A stretch of 64,000 nt of DNA from Gracilaria gracilis (Eukaryota > Rhodophyta > Florideophyceae > Gracilariales > Gracilariaceae): the NCBI GenBank assembly GCA_030374805.1, contig JARGSG010000004.1, positions 1,612,001-1,676,000 on the forward strand, read 5' to 3'. This document shows positions 9,641 to 23,552 of this stretch, in pieces; positions within the stretch are counted from its first letter, which is position 1; each line of letters begins with the position of its first letter. A model generated the notes under the pieces. It was not told the DNA's origin. It worked only from the letters and a program-made list of their open reading frames with translations, and did no database searches. Made by a program: the position numbers and the translations under genes.

Positions 9641-12600
9641 AAATGGTGTTCTTATGGTACTCTCGAGGAGGGAGTAACGCCACTCCTTCTTCTAAAGTTT
9701 CGTCTTTCGACGGTTCCAACGTCGATATCTGCAAGTTCTTTTTCTTCTACGAGATTTTGGCATCCCGTCGCAAGACTGATGAAAAACGTGCAACTGAATT
9801 GCTAGACCTGCTCAGAAGAGAAGCCTTTTAGTTCTATTACGAACATTTTTCGTCCGATGGTGTCCTCAATAATGCCGCATTCAACTATACCGCCGAGAAA
9901 GGCGCGTTTTTGGATACCTTTGGCATTGAAGAGGAGCCTGAGGAACATATTCGTCGTCGTTCATCCGTGCGTCTGAATTATGTTGTCCTCTTCGGTTCTC
10001 TGCAGAAGATGGATGCAACTTTCGAGAAATCAGGGTTCAATTTGAAGGCCCGGTTTGGTCTCCTTCACCGTGCCGTCATGGAGTACGCAGAACTGGCACA
10101 ATTCGTTGTGTTCCTTGGTTCTCACGACTACGAGTAATTGAAGGCACTGGTGAAGAATATTGTGGCCGGTAGAATCGTGTTGGAGTCCCAGGAGGTTCTT
10201 CATGTTTTTCCGGCGCCGGAGAAGGTTATGCAGAGGCCAAAACAGCGAGAGCCTTCGCCCGCTCGGCAGAACAAGGTCGATATTCTCGCAAAGCAGCTCT
10301 CCCAGCTCCTACTGATGATGAAGAAGACCCAGGCCCACCGCAGAGAGACGAGGACGATGCCGAGCGCATTTGCGCCTACTGTCGTCAAGCAGGGCACTTT
10401 GCGACGCGCTGCAGTCTCAATCCGCACCGCAATACCCATTTTGAACGTCGCGGCAAGATGGGTCACGCAATCGCCACTTGCTGGTTTCGTGACCCGGCAT
10501 ACGATCGCCGACCCCCCGTTAGAGCCCCTCGTAATCAGTCGGCAGCCGAATACCGTCTCAGACAGGACAATGGCTGTGTCCAGCAGGCTAGGCAGCCTAA
10601 TTAAGTCTCCGTTGTGACTGAGGGCTACGATGCTGATGACGAGGTGGTGGCCGTCACCAAGGGCCCCACAGAGGGTATTGCTCTCCCAAAGCAGCAAAGA
10701 ACCGCAGACCACATTGTCATTCAGACGTTGCTTAACCCGTCGCAGCCGGCTCCACGAAAGGAATATGGCCGTTTTAGGACGACAGGAGCCCTTAGATCCT
10801 CTCAAAAGGCCCGAAAGCTGGCGGCGAGGAAGTTTTCGAATCGCACCAAGCTTCAGAGCATTCTGGAAAATACAATGTGCTGTATGAGTTAGCAAACGCG
10901 CCAACTGCTCTCATTTTGGCCAGCTGGTTCGCAGCGATGCTGATGATGCCAAGAAAGAAATTCAGAGCATTTTGTTTGGCAAGGCCTCCTCGTGTCGAGT
11001 AATGTTCGACGAAACTCCTTGAAGGAATCAAGCCTCAAAGTGGTCCCAATGAAGGCGTACGGGACTCCCGCATAGGATCTGCTAGATTCTGGGGCAATTC
11101 CCAATCTCACGTCTTCTAAACTGGGAGAGAAGCCCAAGCCCATCGATCGTCAGACTCGCGTTGCGAATGGCGACGTTGCTTTGGTTCGCGGTAAGCTCCG
11201 TGATGTCTCTGTCATTTTCGATTCCGTGAGAGTTCCATTCGAATTTTTGGTCATGGCAAGGCCTCCATTTGACCTCATCATTGGCTTTCTCACCTTTGAG
11301 GCGATGCAATCCTGCATCGACATCAGCACGCAGAAGGTCAAAATGATATATGAGATCTCGCCAATCCTACTCGGAATAGATTACGATCGCGCTGGGATCG
11401 ACGAGTTTGTACCGACTTCTGGCACAGATAGTGAGGAATTTACATCGGATTACGATGAAGATGGGTATGATTTCCAGTCCAAGAGAGATAGTCTGTTCGC
11501 CTTGATTGACAATGTGGAGTTTTTCTTCGACGGACATGCTTTGGTCCCAGGGGCCACTCTCGTCACGTTGGAAGGTGATCGCCTGACAATGGACCTAGAT
11601 GGTTCTCACGAATATGAGCATGACAATCGAGAGGAGCAAGTCGGTGACACTAGTCAAGACCCAAAGTCCCGGGCCGCAGAGCTGGTTGGTTTGCGTAAGT
11701 TTGGTGCTTGTATTCCGCCTCCATCACCCTCGAAGAGCAACGAACATGTCTTGGAACAGTTTCGTGATCTCGATATCAACGACAACAGGCGCTACGAAGA
11801 CGCAGAAGCCACAGAAGATGAAGATGAGTCTGGGGAAGAAAATGAAGATGAAGATGAAGATGAAGATAATGAAGATACCGGAGACGAAGTGCTTAAGGCT
11901 AACCCAGCCTTGCAAGTGCCGTTTGAGCCACACCCGGTTGTGTTCGAGGACCCTTTTCTAACAGTTCCGATCCGCTACGAGTTGTTCTTCTCCGACGCCG
12001 AGATGAGGGGGGGCCAGATCGCCAAGACGTTCTCTACATCAAAGTCAGGAGGCACTTCTTGGGTCATCCCGGCGCCCTGTTTTCTTCGGTCACGACGAAC
12101 AGTTTGCTTTTGGTGGCTGAAGGTGAGCTGCTCTAAGATGATTTTTAAGGCCTGAAAATTCCCCAAAATCTGACAACCACCTCAGTCTAGTACCACATCC
12201 GTGGAGAAACTGGAGCTCCCAGTGGGCCCCAAGACTTCACTGAAGCTCAGAATGGGTTTCAGACTTCTGGGGACGGCTCTGCTTCACCTGTTCAAGGACA
12301 GGACGGAAGAGAAACTCCTGCAGTGCTCCATGGTCTTGTGCTCGCTTCTGCGAGTGATGTCTGTGTAGCAAACGAGGTGGAGTACTCTCTTCAGGACACC
12401 GTCGCCCGTGATCACTATGGGCGCACCTTTGATCGCCGAGACTTCCCCCCAGACACCGACCAGAAGCATGTCATTCTTGATCGTTTGTCGCATCTCCCCA
12501 GCTGGGTTCAGCAGGAGCTCTTGTCTTTTCTTTGTGCCACAGACATTGTTGCGTGGTTCTTCTATGAGCTAGGACCTTCTGATGTGCCTCTCCTCCCCGA

Positions 12601-13080
12601 CTTCGAGATTACCGACAATACTCCAATCTGGTCACGTCTCCGTCAATTGCCACCAAAGCATGACGAAGTTGTCCGAAAGTAGTTTGAAAAGGTGCTCGCG
12701 GCTGGGATTGTGCGTCTATGTTCGTCTGTCTGGTCCTTCCCCGTTTTCATCGCCACGAAGAAGGATGGCAAACCGAGGTTCTGCGTCGACTACAGAGCGT
12801 TGACTCAGATCATGAAACCAGATCATTGGCCGCTCCCTTACATGGATCAGATCTTCGATGACCTCGGCGGTTGCTCGTTCTTCACAACGCTGGATTTGTT
12901 GTCCGGATACTGGCATATTGGCATGTCGCCATGTTGCAAAGAGATGACCACTTTTCTTTTGTCGTCAACGGACCTTCCAGTTCGAGTTCATGCTCTTTGG
13001 TTTGATGATTGCCCCATCGACGTTCTAAAGTTTGATTGATTCCATCTTCGGTCGCATTGGGTTTGTACGTGTGTACATTG
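9640..13080 (+). mobile_element. Old Ty3/gypsy-like LTR-retroelement fragment (gag, protease, partial RT)
   Basis: Parts in order: a Gag-like region (about 9.65-10.2 kb), a CCHC zinc knuckle seen as CAYCRQAGHFATRC (about 10.36 kb), a retropepsin-like region with an LDSGA motif (about 11.08-11.35 kb), a long acidic linker (11.4-11.95 kb), and the start of a reverse transcriptase with the FCVDYRALTQ and TTLDLLSGYW blocks (12.7-13.06 kb). RNase H, integrase and the 3' LTR are missing, and a foldback element adjoins the cut end. It is a fossil with many breaks and no identifiable LTR pair, so its age is judged old from decay alone. The Gag differs from that of the 16.6-kb family. Confidence 0.75.
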
Positions 13081-13081
13081 C

Positions 13082-13513
13082 CCTAGGGAAAAAAATTTTA
13101 TAAATGGCGCACTACGTTTTGCAAAAAGTAACAAATGGCGTAGAAAACTTTTGTTTTTATTGAAGAGATGACGTATAAATTCCATCCTGTACGCCATTTC
13201 ACCGCCATTTATAGCATGATTTAGACAAAGATTTACGCCATTTTTGACGCTTTCTATAAATGGCGTACAAATATAGAACAAAACTTAATACCTCGAGTAC
13301 GAGTGGTGAAAACTTATTCATTGTTTGTACGCCATTTATGAAAAGTGTCAAAAATGGCGCAAATCTTTTTCTAGATCATGCTATAAATGGTGGTGAAATG
13401 GCGTAAAGCATGGAATTTATACGCCATATCTTCAATAAAAACAAAAGTTTTCTACGCCATTTGTTACTTTTTGCAAAACGTAGTGCGCCATTTATAAAAA
13501 GTTTTTTCCTAAG
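13082..13513. mobile_element. 432-bp foldback/MITE-like element with arms of about 190 bp
   Basis: The left half (13082-13275) is a near-perfect reverse complement of the right half (about 13325-13513), with a loop of about 50 bases. The ends read CCTAGGG... and ...CCTAAG. The motif ATAAATGGCG, or its complement CGCCATTTAT, recurs many times within each arm, so smaller hairpins nest in the large one. There is no coding capacity; the open frames in it are products of the symmetry. It looks like a non-autonomous DNA element that relies on another element's transposase. I could not define a convincing target duplication. It sits exactly between two retroelement fragments of opposite orientation. 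Confidence 0.8.
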
Positions 13514-16330
13514 AACATAGCATTCGATGAAATCTTCACAACTCCATTCGCAACGGCAAGTGGGAATTGCTCTTACAAGGAGGATAAGGGTTGAATAACC
13601 CGAGGGCCGTGCTGACGGGAACTGACTTGTACCAAGACAAAGGATTCCGGTGGTATAGAAACTGACTTCGCAGCGCGAACCTCCGTATATTTCTGCGCTG
13701 CGGGTGGCAGTTCCTGCACAGCAGGCAGTGGGACTTGGGTCTTCCAAGCGGATCTCAGAGGGCGCCGGAATATCGGGATATATGATCCGTCGTCCGTTTC
13801 CACACGCCTGAGGCAGGGCCAAATTGCATCAACGAATCTGCCGCAGTGATCACATCCCAGTACAACTGGTGCAGCCAACTAACGGCAAACGACAAAGTCG
13901 AGCTTCACCATGGAGATGCCCAGTCGTACAACTGAGTCAATGACTCCCACCATTCTCAACGAACTGTTGTTCGCATCAGCGACTTCCGGAACCGTGTAAA
14001 GACAGATACGAGACCGCAATCTCGGGGGCAATAAAGATTCCAAGATAAAGCTTGTGGCAGCACCTGTATCCAAGAGAGTTAGAGTTTTCACCATAAACTG
14101 GGGGTTTAAGCCAAGGTCAGCGTCAACCTTGTAGTTACGTTTGGCCATCACCAAGACTCGATCCGGGATCCGATTATTTTCCACCCGTATCCACGGTCGA
14201 CGCAAAACACTTAGGTGTCCAGAGTCCGCGTCTACGGTGTCCTTCCCCGGGAGGATTTTCACCGAGGAGCGAGGCAATGACGCGTCGGGCGTTAACAGCC
14301 TCAACTCTGAGAACTTCTCTCCCGAAGAAAAGACTCTCATCTTCAGCTTCCCTTGGAACTTCTCGCCTCGGGCGGTTGCACAGTGTTCCCCTCCACTATG
14401 AGGGTGGAGGACCCTCACGTGGGTCCTAACACTAATGTGGTGTTTGAATCATACAAGTGCTGAGCAGGGACAATCGATGCAATCGGAACTGGCCGCGATT
14501 GCGGAAAGACGTGCAAGAATTCCATCTTGGCACGCAGATACGACGCTGTCGGCACCGAGCGCTTCTTTTCTCGAGTCAGGGCCTCGTAATTTGCTAGTAC
14601 TTTTGATCATATCCTCGCTGTGAGGAGGCATTGCGGGCAAAACGTGGCCATGCCTGTAACAGATGTGACATATCATCCTCGTCGCTGCCTCTCGTAGGGT
14701 TCCATCCCCAGCTTCGGCAAAACGTACCGCAGGGCGGGTATCCTTCCATCCACGCAGTTGATAACGGGAAACTCCGTTCAAACACGGAATCCGCGCCGCG
14801 GAGACAGGAGCATCGTCCGCATAGAAGAATAACTCTTCTTGTGTGGTCGCGAAAGAACTATTCGCCGTCGACGGTATTTCCGATGTGGGAACTGATCGAA
14901 TCTCCTCGTGAGCCAAGTACACCGTGTCGTATCTCTGTTGAGGACATTCATTCGCGACAAACGACGAGAATGAAGAAGGGGCCTCCATCACCATCGCTTT
15001 AGCGGACTTGGACCTCTGATGCAAAAAACGTGCACGAAGTGCACCACCTTTTGCACGTGCGGCTTGGACCAGCTCAAGATACGTTATCTTTGGCTTCTCA
15101 TCCCGACGACGGGCGATGAGAGTCTTGATGGTGGGATCGAGCCGATCCATAAACAGCGTATAATGTTCCCCGACGGGGTAGATATTAACACAGCGGTGGA
15201 AAGCCTTGTTGACGCGTACCGAAAAATCGGTTTCAACCTCTCCGGAGCGTTGACGGGTATCTCGCAGAGCGAGAATTGCAGACTGGATGTCGTAATTTGT
15301 TTCATACGACCTTAACAGGTATTGGACAGCTCCCGGCCAGCATGTCACCCCTTCTTCGGGGGCCCTTTAGGAACCCCTTACAGAGTTGAATTGTTCTTCG
15401 CCCAACCCCGTAAGAAGTACGGTAGCGCAATGTACGCCTGTTCTTCGCTCATCCGAAGTATATCGGCTTCCGCTACAAAGCGGGCGAGGAGATACAACAC
15501 CGATAATGGATCCTCTCCAGAAAAATTCTGGTGGGGTAGTGAAAGTTGCATACGCTTGATGCAATCTTTCACTCTAACCGTCCCACGCGATGTTCGATCC
15601 AATGAGGAATATCCCAACCGATGGTATTGGTATGGCGGCTTCCGATACATTCAGTTGGTCGGCCTCAATTTTTGGAGTCCGGAGTGCCTTCTGCCCTTCG
15701 AACGAAACCTGAAAACCATTGGCAGCTGACGATCGCCTAGAGCGGAAAGGGCGCTCTCTAAGATCATCCTCCAACTCAAAGTCTCATGGTATACACACCT
15801 CCAAGTTACTGGGGTTAGAAACCGACGAGGTCAACGAGTCAAAACCGTCGTGATGACGTTTGGCTTTCCGCATGCGGCGGTCTTTGCCCTGTCCAGCATG
15901 ATGTTCGAGTTGTGACACGGAAGCAGCCGTTTTGTCCCGAGTTTGTTTATGCATTAAAATGGTTTCTTCTAACCTCCCCAGACGGCCCCGAATGCAATTG
16001 AATCGCTCTTCAATCCGTTTTACGAAGGGGGCGGGGGACTTAACATTCCAGCATCTTTTTGACGTCCGACCGTAAGGTACGGAGATCTTCAGCAGTATCC
16101 TTTGCAGGGATTTGCTTGAAAACCTCACGGAGGACGCGAAGCTCCCCTAAAAGGGTAATATGGGCGGCTCGCAGAGTGCGAACCTGTTCTTCCAGAGAAT
16201 TTTCCTGGTCATTGTTGGAAACCTCTCCACGGGGCTGAGGTGGAGCTTCAGCGAACGTCGGATAGGAGGCTTGAGGCGCCCTGAGAAGGGCCAGCAACGT
16301 GCTGATTAGTAGCAAACGGAAGCAACGGAA
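13514..16330 (-). mobile_element. Old Ty3/gypsy-like retroelement fragment on the minus strand (gag and protease)
   Basis: Read on the minus strand, the parts are a Gag N-terminal coiled-coil region (about 16.3-15.8 kb), a Gag core (about 15.7-14.8 kb), a zinc-knuckle-like CHICYRHGH (about 14.7 kb), and a retropepsin region with LLDTGAATSF (about 14.1 kb) followed by linker sequence to 13.5 kb. The polymerase part is absent, the element being cut at the foldback element. Gag and protease differ in sequence from both the 9.6-kb and 16.6-kb families, so this is a third lineage. It is a fossil with multiple breaks. No LTR of its own was identified; 16331-16637 may be its leader. Confidence 0.7.
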
Positions 16331-16637
16331 TATCCCGCGATTCTCGGTCTTGGCGCGGGGCCCTCAAAGCAACCTTCCGGGAGAGAGTTGAACCTGCCCG
16401 AATGGAGATCTCCGAAACCAACCGACTACCGGGGTTGTCGCCACCATCGTGGGAGTGGCTGCGAGTAACCGCCGGCTCCGGTTTGGAGGGCTTCTATGAC
16501 ATCGGGTAAACCGTTCGACGGGAGAACACCGAAACTTTCGGTATAGAAAGAAATAACCTCAAAGAAAAAAGCACAAAACAAAAGTGTAATCATATAACTC
16601 TGGAGACCACTGTGTAGTGCAATGCCCGCAAGCGGGA

Positions 16638-17130
16638 TGTAGTACAATGACACCTCAGTGGGTTGCTGCCACGTGGGCCTACCTGGGCTTCCTGCTGGCT
16701 ACACTTCTCCCAATTGGTATTATCTACTTTATAATTTCTAATTAGTTTAGCTTAACATTGCTAGCTCATGGCAGTAGGTCATGGACAAAGCCGGTGACGT
16801 CATGCCCGCATAAGAGATCGGAGTGGGTGCACCTTATATATATTGTGGTATACCTCGCCTTCTTTCTCCGGTATTGTAACGTCAGGCACCATTAGGGCAG
16901 TAACTATACCATCTTGGCCACTTGCTACTCCAGTAGTATGCAGATTTTACCGCACATTGACGCCTATTACCGTATAACTACACGGTCTAGACTAGTTGCC
17001 CCGCCGTTTGCCTCTGCGGGTTTCAGATGCCCTACTACCATATTGGTTGTGTGTCTTTCCTCTTTAGCTTAAGCCCTCGCGCGCCCCCTCTACTAGGCGC
17101 ACCCTACACCTTGTCGGTATTTGTACGAAA
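16638..17130 (+). repeat. 5' LTR of an old Ty3/gypsy copy
   Basis: It starts TGTAGTACAATGA and ends ...TTGTACGA(A)A, so the ends form an imperfect inverted pair (TGTMGTACAA). It matches, in reverse complement, the LTR at 54648-55154 over its whole length, with many differences. A TATATATA stretch near 16835 is a candidate promoter. The bases after its end (TTTTGGTTTCCCGACC) are the likely primer-binding site, also found at the right edge of the window. Confidence 0.75.
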
Positions 17131-20100
17131 TTTTGGTTTCCCGACCTTGAAATTTCTTGGTTTTTGTCGTACCTTTACTGGTGAATTGAAGACTTTCGAA
17201 AGGATTCCGGAAGTTCACACACCTATTTAGTTTCGTAGGAATACTCCCGAAGCAATTGGATACCACTATTGGTCACTATGGAAAGACCTACAAGGATTAC
17301 TGGTGGCTCTGGCGCGCCACCTAGCCACAAGGGTTCTGTTGCGGCTTCGGCCACCAAACCCATTCTTGATAATCCCGAGGAGCTGGTTCGGCATCCTCGG
17401 GCCGGAACATCAAAAGATACTGGCACTCAGCCTCCGTTGGCTCTTTAACCTATTAAGGATCTACCAACAACGGTTGAGGACCTTTGTCTCCAATTGGAAG
17501 ATCGAGCAAAAGCTCTTTTTACCGCTACGGTTAAGGAAGCTATGACCTTTATGGACCTGAATGCCTTTACCCGCTTAATGGTTGATCAAGACGTGCACGA
17601 GCTCTCTCAGCGCATACATAAATTGGTTGAAGAATAACTCCTAGCGGGTGCCCGGGAGCATATCTACCGAGTGGTTCAAGAGCTTTGGGTTTCGGAAAGA
17701 ATGGCGGAAGGAAAAACCCCTGGCGTGAAGATGGTTACTCGCATATCACAAGGAGTTCCCGCAGGTTCTTTTGCACCAATCAAGCCAATTCCGGCCAATA
17801 GTGCGTACCTATAAGGTTAAAAGCAAGGTCAAGAGAGCCACATAGAGATGGGTTCTCGAGACATGTACTTGCCACCCATTGAAGGTAACGTTTGAAAGGA
17901 CACCAAGACTGGTGAACCTGAGAACGATTCGTCTAACTCAGAAGAGAGGCAACGAAGAAGAAACCGCGAGGGCAAAGAAAGGAGGAGGAAGAAGGGAAAG
18001 AGTCACAGATACGACTCAGACTCCGATTCCTCGAGCTCCGATACCGATACTGGTTCATCGTCGGATGGTGACCGTAAAGGTAGAGGCAAGAAGGAGCCGA
18101 ACAAGTTGGCGAAGAAGTCGTCAAAAAGAAACCGTAAAGGTGAGAAAAAATGGTACGAATAGTCCGGGTCTGATTCAGAAACCTATACAACCCTAGAGAT
18201 GCGTCAGCCGCTGAACGATCTGTTCGCCAAAGCGGTTGATTATAGGTCATATCCGTTGAGAAACCGATGCTCTGCTTACACCCAAGAGGTTGCGCAGAAG
18301 ATCACAATGCACCATAAGAAGCTCAGCTTCCAAATGGGTGATACTACCTTCACAGGTGATGATCCCATTGCGGTATTTGAGTTTCAACAGAAGTTCAAGG
18401 TCGCATGTGGCTAAAATGGATTTTTTTAAGGTGCTGCCAAGTGGTTATTTCATTTTTACCTTAAAAATCAAGCTTACCACTTGTTGCAAGGTTGATTTCG
18501 TAGAAATACCTTGGCGGTTGATGAAGAGGTAACAGAGATGTTAGAGACGTACACAAAAGTGGTTAATTTCATGTTAGAAACTTACGCTACCGATGGGGTT
18601 ATCCAAGAAGGTTACGTGAGATGCAGGCATATCGCCAGCGCTCTAGCCAAACCGAAATTTAATTCTCGTTGGGCCTTTGGAATCTGGCCAACCGATGCGG
18701 TAATGTTTTTACCACTAATAGGTTGAAGTCGCTCTTTGCCGACATTTTCGACAAAGCGATCAGTTACCAGGTATGCAACTACCTGGCGAACTACGGAAGG
18801 GTGGACTATAAGGGGCTTGCACGTCATGCATAGGGGCTCGGCGACACTCTTCGTCATGGAAAGAAGCCTTCGGCGTCCCATAACTCAAAGCACAAACCGA
18901 AACGGTCATTACTGGAGCTAGAAGAAAGCACTACCTCAGAGGGTGATTAGCTCATCTACGTACCAACAGAGATGGCGGTTCATCTCGTGACTGCGCCGCA
19001 GGCTCAGTCACGAGCCACCTGTATGGTTAATTTGTCGTAAACAGAACCACCAGCATTGGTGAGGTCGCCATCAAGTGCGCCGAGCACTCAACAAACCTCA
19101 ACGCGTGGATCGCAAGCATTCCCATATGTTACAGCACCGAGTAATCGAGCTACTAGACCTACCTCTACAGATGGGTTACTTTGCTGGCTCTGTTTAGTTC
19201 CAGACTATTTGGCGAACATTTGTGACAAAATACCACCAGGGGTGCGGGAAGATCTCATCAGTGCCAGACAGCAAAACCACCGTAATCTTATATGGATCTC
19301 GAAAGAGGTTACAAGCTCAACCATCACTATCTCTGGTTCATCTCGTCGAAGAAATACCAATCCTTGAGAAGGAGAGTTCCGCTCAGGATGGGCAGGAAAC
19401 CACCGAACGGTTAGCGTGGGGGCCACCCCTAACCGTGAATTGGCAGGACCGTCGATACCGAAACGGGAAACCTTAAAGGTAGAAAAATAAGAATCAGATG
19501 TACCCAATGTGGCGTGTCTGATGAAGTACAATAACTATTAAGTTAATGCTTCAATAAACTTTCTCAAATATCAACAAGTTCCCGTTGCGTTTGTACTTGA
19601 TACCGGCGCCGGTCCAAATGTTCTAAACGCTCGCATCATACCCGATGCGGTCTTGCGGAACATTCGGCCTGTCCCGATTATCAACCCATTGGTGGACGGT
19701 AACGAGTGCCTACTGCACCTTAGAAGAATGTTGACCACTGTGGTACAACTTGGAACCTTGAAGGTGAAGCTCAATTTCTTTGTGGTGGATTGTCTGGCGG
19801 CACACCGTGTCCTCGGGACCAACTTCATTTACAGACATGTCAAGGCAATTTTGCCAGGGTCCCGAGCAATCATTCTCCGTCAAAGTGGTTGTATTGCCAT
19901 ACTAAATATGCAGACCAAAAATGGTTGGCATGAGAAGCCGAGGTCCAATATACCTATCAAAACGGTTGCAAACAAGATACGGCTCACCAAATGGATTCAA
20001 TTCCGGCTATGAGCCAATGGTAGTGAAATTCTCATGCGCAATACCAGGATTGATAATGCTACAGAACCATCCTAGGTTAGCAGAGAGAAATCTCGCCTTG

Positions 20101-22830
20101 ATGGCAAACGGGATCATTGACAACATCCCTAACGAAACCTTCAAAGTGTACCTGACTAAATTTAGTAGTCATATTGTTAAGTAACCCATTAATATCACTA
20201 TTGGTATTGCATTGCATTACCGGCACCACAAGGGATTTTCAAGGTCCCACCTAATAGGCTTGGCGAGGTCGCCACCTCTAAGAAAGGGGGAGGCATAGAT
20301 ATGCCATATCCCACATAGGCGCCCCCGTTATCGACAAACACCAATTTGGGACAGAAGATCGCCAATAACTTTAAGGTTGAAATTCAGAAAAAGACCATGC
20401 AACTGGAACCAGTGTAGAATTCGAGAAAGAAAATCCAGATCGGTGAGGAGAATAAGGCTCTCCGAGACCGGATCCTCAGTCTCTTAGAAGGTTTTGTACC
20501 CATGTAGTGGGACGGGTAGGCCAAATAGAGGGTGCAAAGCACCGTATTTATAAGGTGCCTGGCTGGCGACCAAATTACCAGCAGCCTTACCGAGCAGGTC
20601 CAAAAGCCCGTGAGGTTGAGCTCTATGAGGTCGAGCGAATGCTCCGTGAAGGTGTCATAGAACTAGAAAATGAGAACTGGGCCGGTCCTGTGGTTCTGAG
20701 CACGAAGAAAAATGATACCGGTTCTGTTTGGAATACAGAAGACGGAATAGTGTGAACATCAGGGATTCGTACCCAACACCTAAAATGGACGAGTGTATAG
20801 ATTCGTTGGGGAACGCCAAGATCTTTTCTACGCTCGATGCCGATTGTGGTTATTGGTAGGTACCTATCAGGGAAAAAGGCAAGGACAAAACTACGTTTAC
20901 TAGCCACGCTGGGTTATTTTGCTTTACGAGTATGCATTTTGGGTTGCGAAATGCGCCGGCTACCTTTCAGAGGGCGCTAGATATAATTCTTTTGAAGGTG
21001 AAGTGCAGAACCGCTCTGGTGTACATCGATGACGTAATCATTCATTCCAGAACGGTAGAGGAGCACTTCTACAATGTTAGGAACGTTTTAAACCTTTTTT
21101 GAGGGAATCTGGAGTAATGCTGAAGTTCCGCAAGCGCGAATTCTTCACCGAGGAGGTAAAATATCTGGGTCATATTATCAGACCTGGAAGGTTACAAGTG
21201 ACCCCGCAGAACATTCGGGGCGTGCATGCAGCAAAGTCACCCACCTCCCAAACGAAAATCCGATCCTTTATGGGCTTGTGCAATGCGTAACGCCGTTCTA
21301 TCAAGGGATTTGTCAAGATAGCGGCTCCCCTCAACAGGAAGCTGTAAAAAGGCCCACCTACAAAGTTTGAATGTCTTGCCAATGAGTAAATACGTTCGTT
21401 CGAGGCGCTGAAACATGCGCTCTTGACAACTCTCATCTTGACATTACCCAAAGCTGGTTTACGATACACATTGGATACTGACCCTTAGGACGCCCAAATT
21501 GGTTGCTGTCTTATGCACGAGCAAGAAAATGGCGACAAACTACCTATAGGTTACTGCAGCCGTGCTCTGCGCATGGTATAAAAGAATTACAAAACAACCG
21601 AAAAGAAATGTCTAGCTTTGGTGTAGAGCATGCTGATGCTCCGTCCCTACCTATATGGGGAAACGCTTACGCTTCGAACAGACCATGACGCCCTGCGATG
21701 GATACTCCGTCTCGCCAACGCATCGGGCATATTTTTGCGATGGCGGTTACGACTTTCAGAGTTCGAGTACGACGTACAGTACCGCCCAGGCATCAAGCAC
21801 AATGTCACAGATGCGATGTATCACATTACCACAGATGGTTTGGGTACTGAGCTGGTAGAGGGTTATATCCCATGCTCTCACATCTCAATAAAATCTGTTG
21901 GTGATGCTGTTACCTTAGAAGGTTATTAGACTTTACCCGAGAAGGATACGTGATTTAGTGACGCCATCGCTAGGGAAATACTTGCCCTTGAGGAATCAGA
22001 CTTCATGCCAATAACGCGTGCGAAATTCTTGAGAGAGCAAGCAAACGATGTCTATTGCTGTTTTCTCATGGACCAAGTAGGGATGAAAGACTCAAACTTT
22101 GACGCCGACCGGAATGGTTCCCTTGTCAGGCAAGCTCCCATCGATGGTTCCCTTCAAAATGTGGTGCCCAAAGGGCTACGCCCTTGGGTGCTGTATGTTG
22201 TCCATTACCCAAGGCTATCAGAAGAATATGGAGGTACGAGAATGTACTACACCTTGAGGCAAGGGTAATATTGGCCCCATATGGCTCATGATATCTTTAC
22301 CTTTGTAGGTCAATGCGGGTCATGCGTACGAACCCGTGAAGGTCTCTGGAAGCACAGGAAATAATTGAAACTATTCCCTGCTGCTGATGCTCTTGGGTTC
22401 TTTGCAATGGACCTTCTAGGTCCACTTCCGAAAACTGTAAAGGAATATCAGTACATCATCGTAATCACTGACAGGTTCTCGAAGCTTACGCGAGCGATAC
22501 CCTTGAGGGACACGAAATCTGCGACCCTCGCCATGGCGTTCTTGAACAATTGGACCTTCTTGTATGGTGCAACGCTTTAACCGACAAGGTTCGAACTTGG
22601 CTTCGAAGCTTTTTGAAGCTGTTTGTAACCTCTTGAGTATTAAACACTACTTCACCACTTCCTATCATCCGCAAACGAATGGGGAAGTGGAGCGCTTTAA
22701 CCGAACACTGGTATCTAGGTTACGCCACTATTCAGAAAAACAACAAACTGGTTGGGACGAGCTTATGCAGCCCTTGATGTATTCATATAACCTTCAGGTT
22801 CATCGAGCGACGCCCTACAAGCAGCAGTAG
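16638..22830 (+). mobile_element. Old, heavily decayed Ty3/gypsy retrotransposon, 3' truncated
   Basis: This copy is colinear with the minus-strand copy filling the right end of the window. Parts: 5' LTR (16638-17130), leader, Gag (about 17.2-18.9 kb, with a Ser/Lys-rich segment and a core starting LNDLFAKAVDYRSY), zinc-knuckle-like WLCLVPDYLANIC region (about 19.2 kb), protease (about 19.55-19.9 kb, DTGAGPNVLNAR), reverse transcriptase (about 20.5-21.1 kb, VYIDDVI), RNase H (about 21.4-21.9 kb) and integrase (about 22.0-22.8 kb, ending YNLQVHRAT). The chromodomain-like end and 3' LTR are missing. It is a fossil with dozens of breaks and clearly older than the copy at 54.6-64 kb. Confidence 0.85.
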
Positions 22831-23552
22831 TGACCTAAAGTATGGCCTAGTTATATCCAATAATGTACTAAACCGCCATAATATCACCAAAAGGCGTTTT
22901 AATTTAGACCACGTGGCAAGAGCCAATTTCTTCAAAAACAAATAATGGTTCAGAAGAAGTTCCGAAATAGACCCTTTCACTACTAAGCATGTTCTGGGCT
23001 ACTCACGGGACTTCTTTCCTACTGTAGAGTCCCTTCTGATATGGCGCCATATCAACTTCTCCTTTCAAAGCGCGCCCCAGTTACAGGCGGCGTTGCGCGC
23101 ACAGCAGCGTTTCCTAGATCCAAAAACATTGTGCGCTGTCATTGCGTGTGTTTTCTAGTCGCTGGCGCGCCGCGCACCGCGTCCGCCACGTTCGTCTTCG
23201 CTGCCTCTGCCCTGTCCCTCTCCGTGTTCTTGGCGTCGCATGTCAGCGCGACCGGAAAGCTTCTGCCTTTGTTGCCGCATGCCGCCTTCCTCTCATCTCC
23301 ATTTATCAGACTGCTGCGGCCACCCCGCTGTTCTCAGTCCCATGCCCCCCTCGCAAAGCAACCGTCGCGAACCTCGTCTTGCGATGCAACAACATGCGGT
23401 TCCTACCTTGCAACACCAGCACGCCCATGCGTCCTCCCTCTCGCTCCTACGTTGGGCCCGCACCGACTCCGCTAAGAGCATCGCCGCTAACTTTCAATTC
23501 ATAACTATCTTGTATAGCGAGGATGTATATCCGCTCATTTCCAAATTATACA
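22831..23552. other. Spacer between the retroelement and the gyrA remnant
   Basis: The first 200 bases are AT-rich with a few TATGGCC-like words. From 23041 the sequence is GC-rich with open frames on both strands (23041-23504 plus, 23293-23481 minus), low in complexity and without family motifs. The missing C-terminal two thirds of gyrA would be expected here but I cannot see it. Confidence 0.5.

Noticed and set aside
23041-23504. Three overlapping GC-rich ORFs of up to 144 codons next to gyrA
   Set aside because: They are open in several frames and on both strands, Ala/Pro/Arg/Ser-rich and without any motif; composition explains them.
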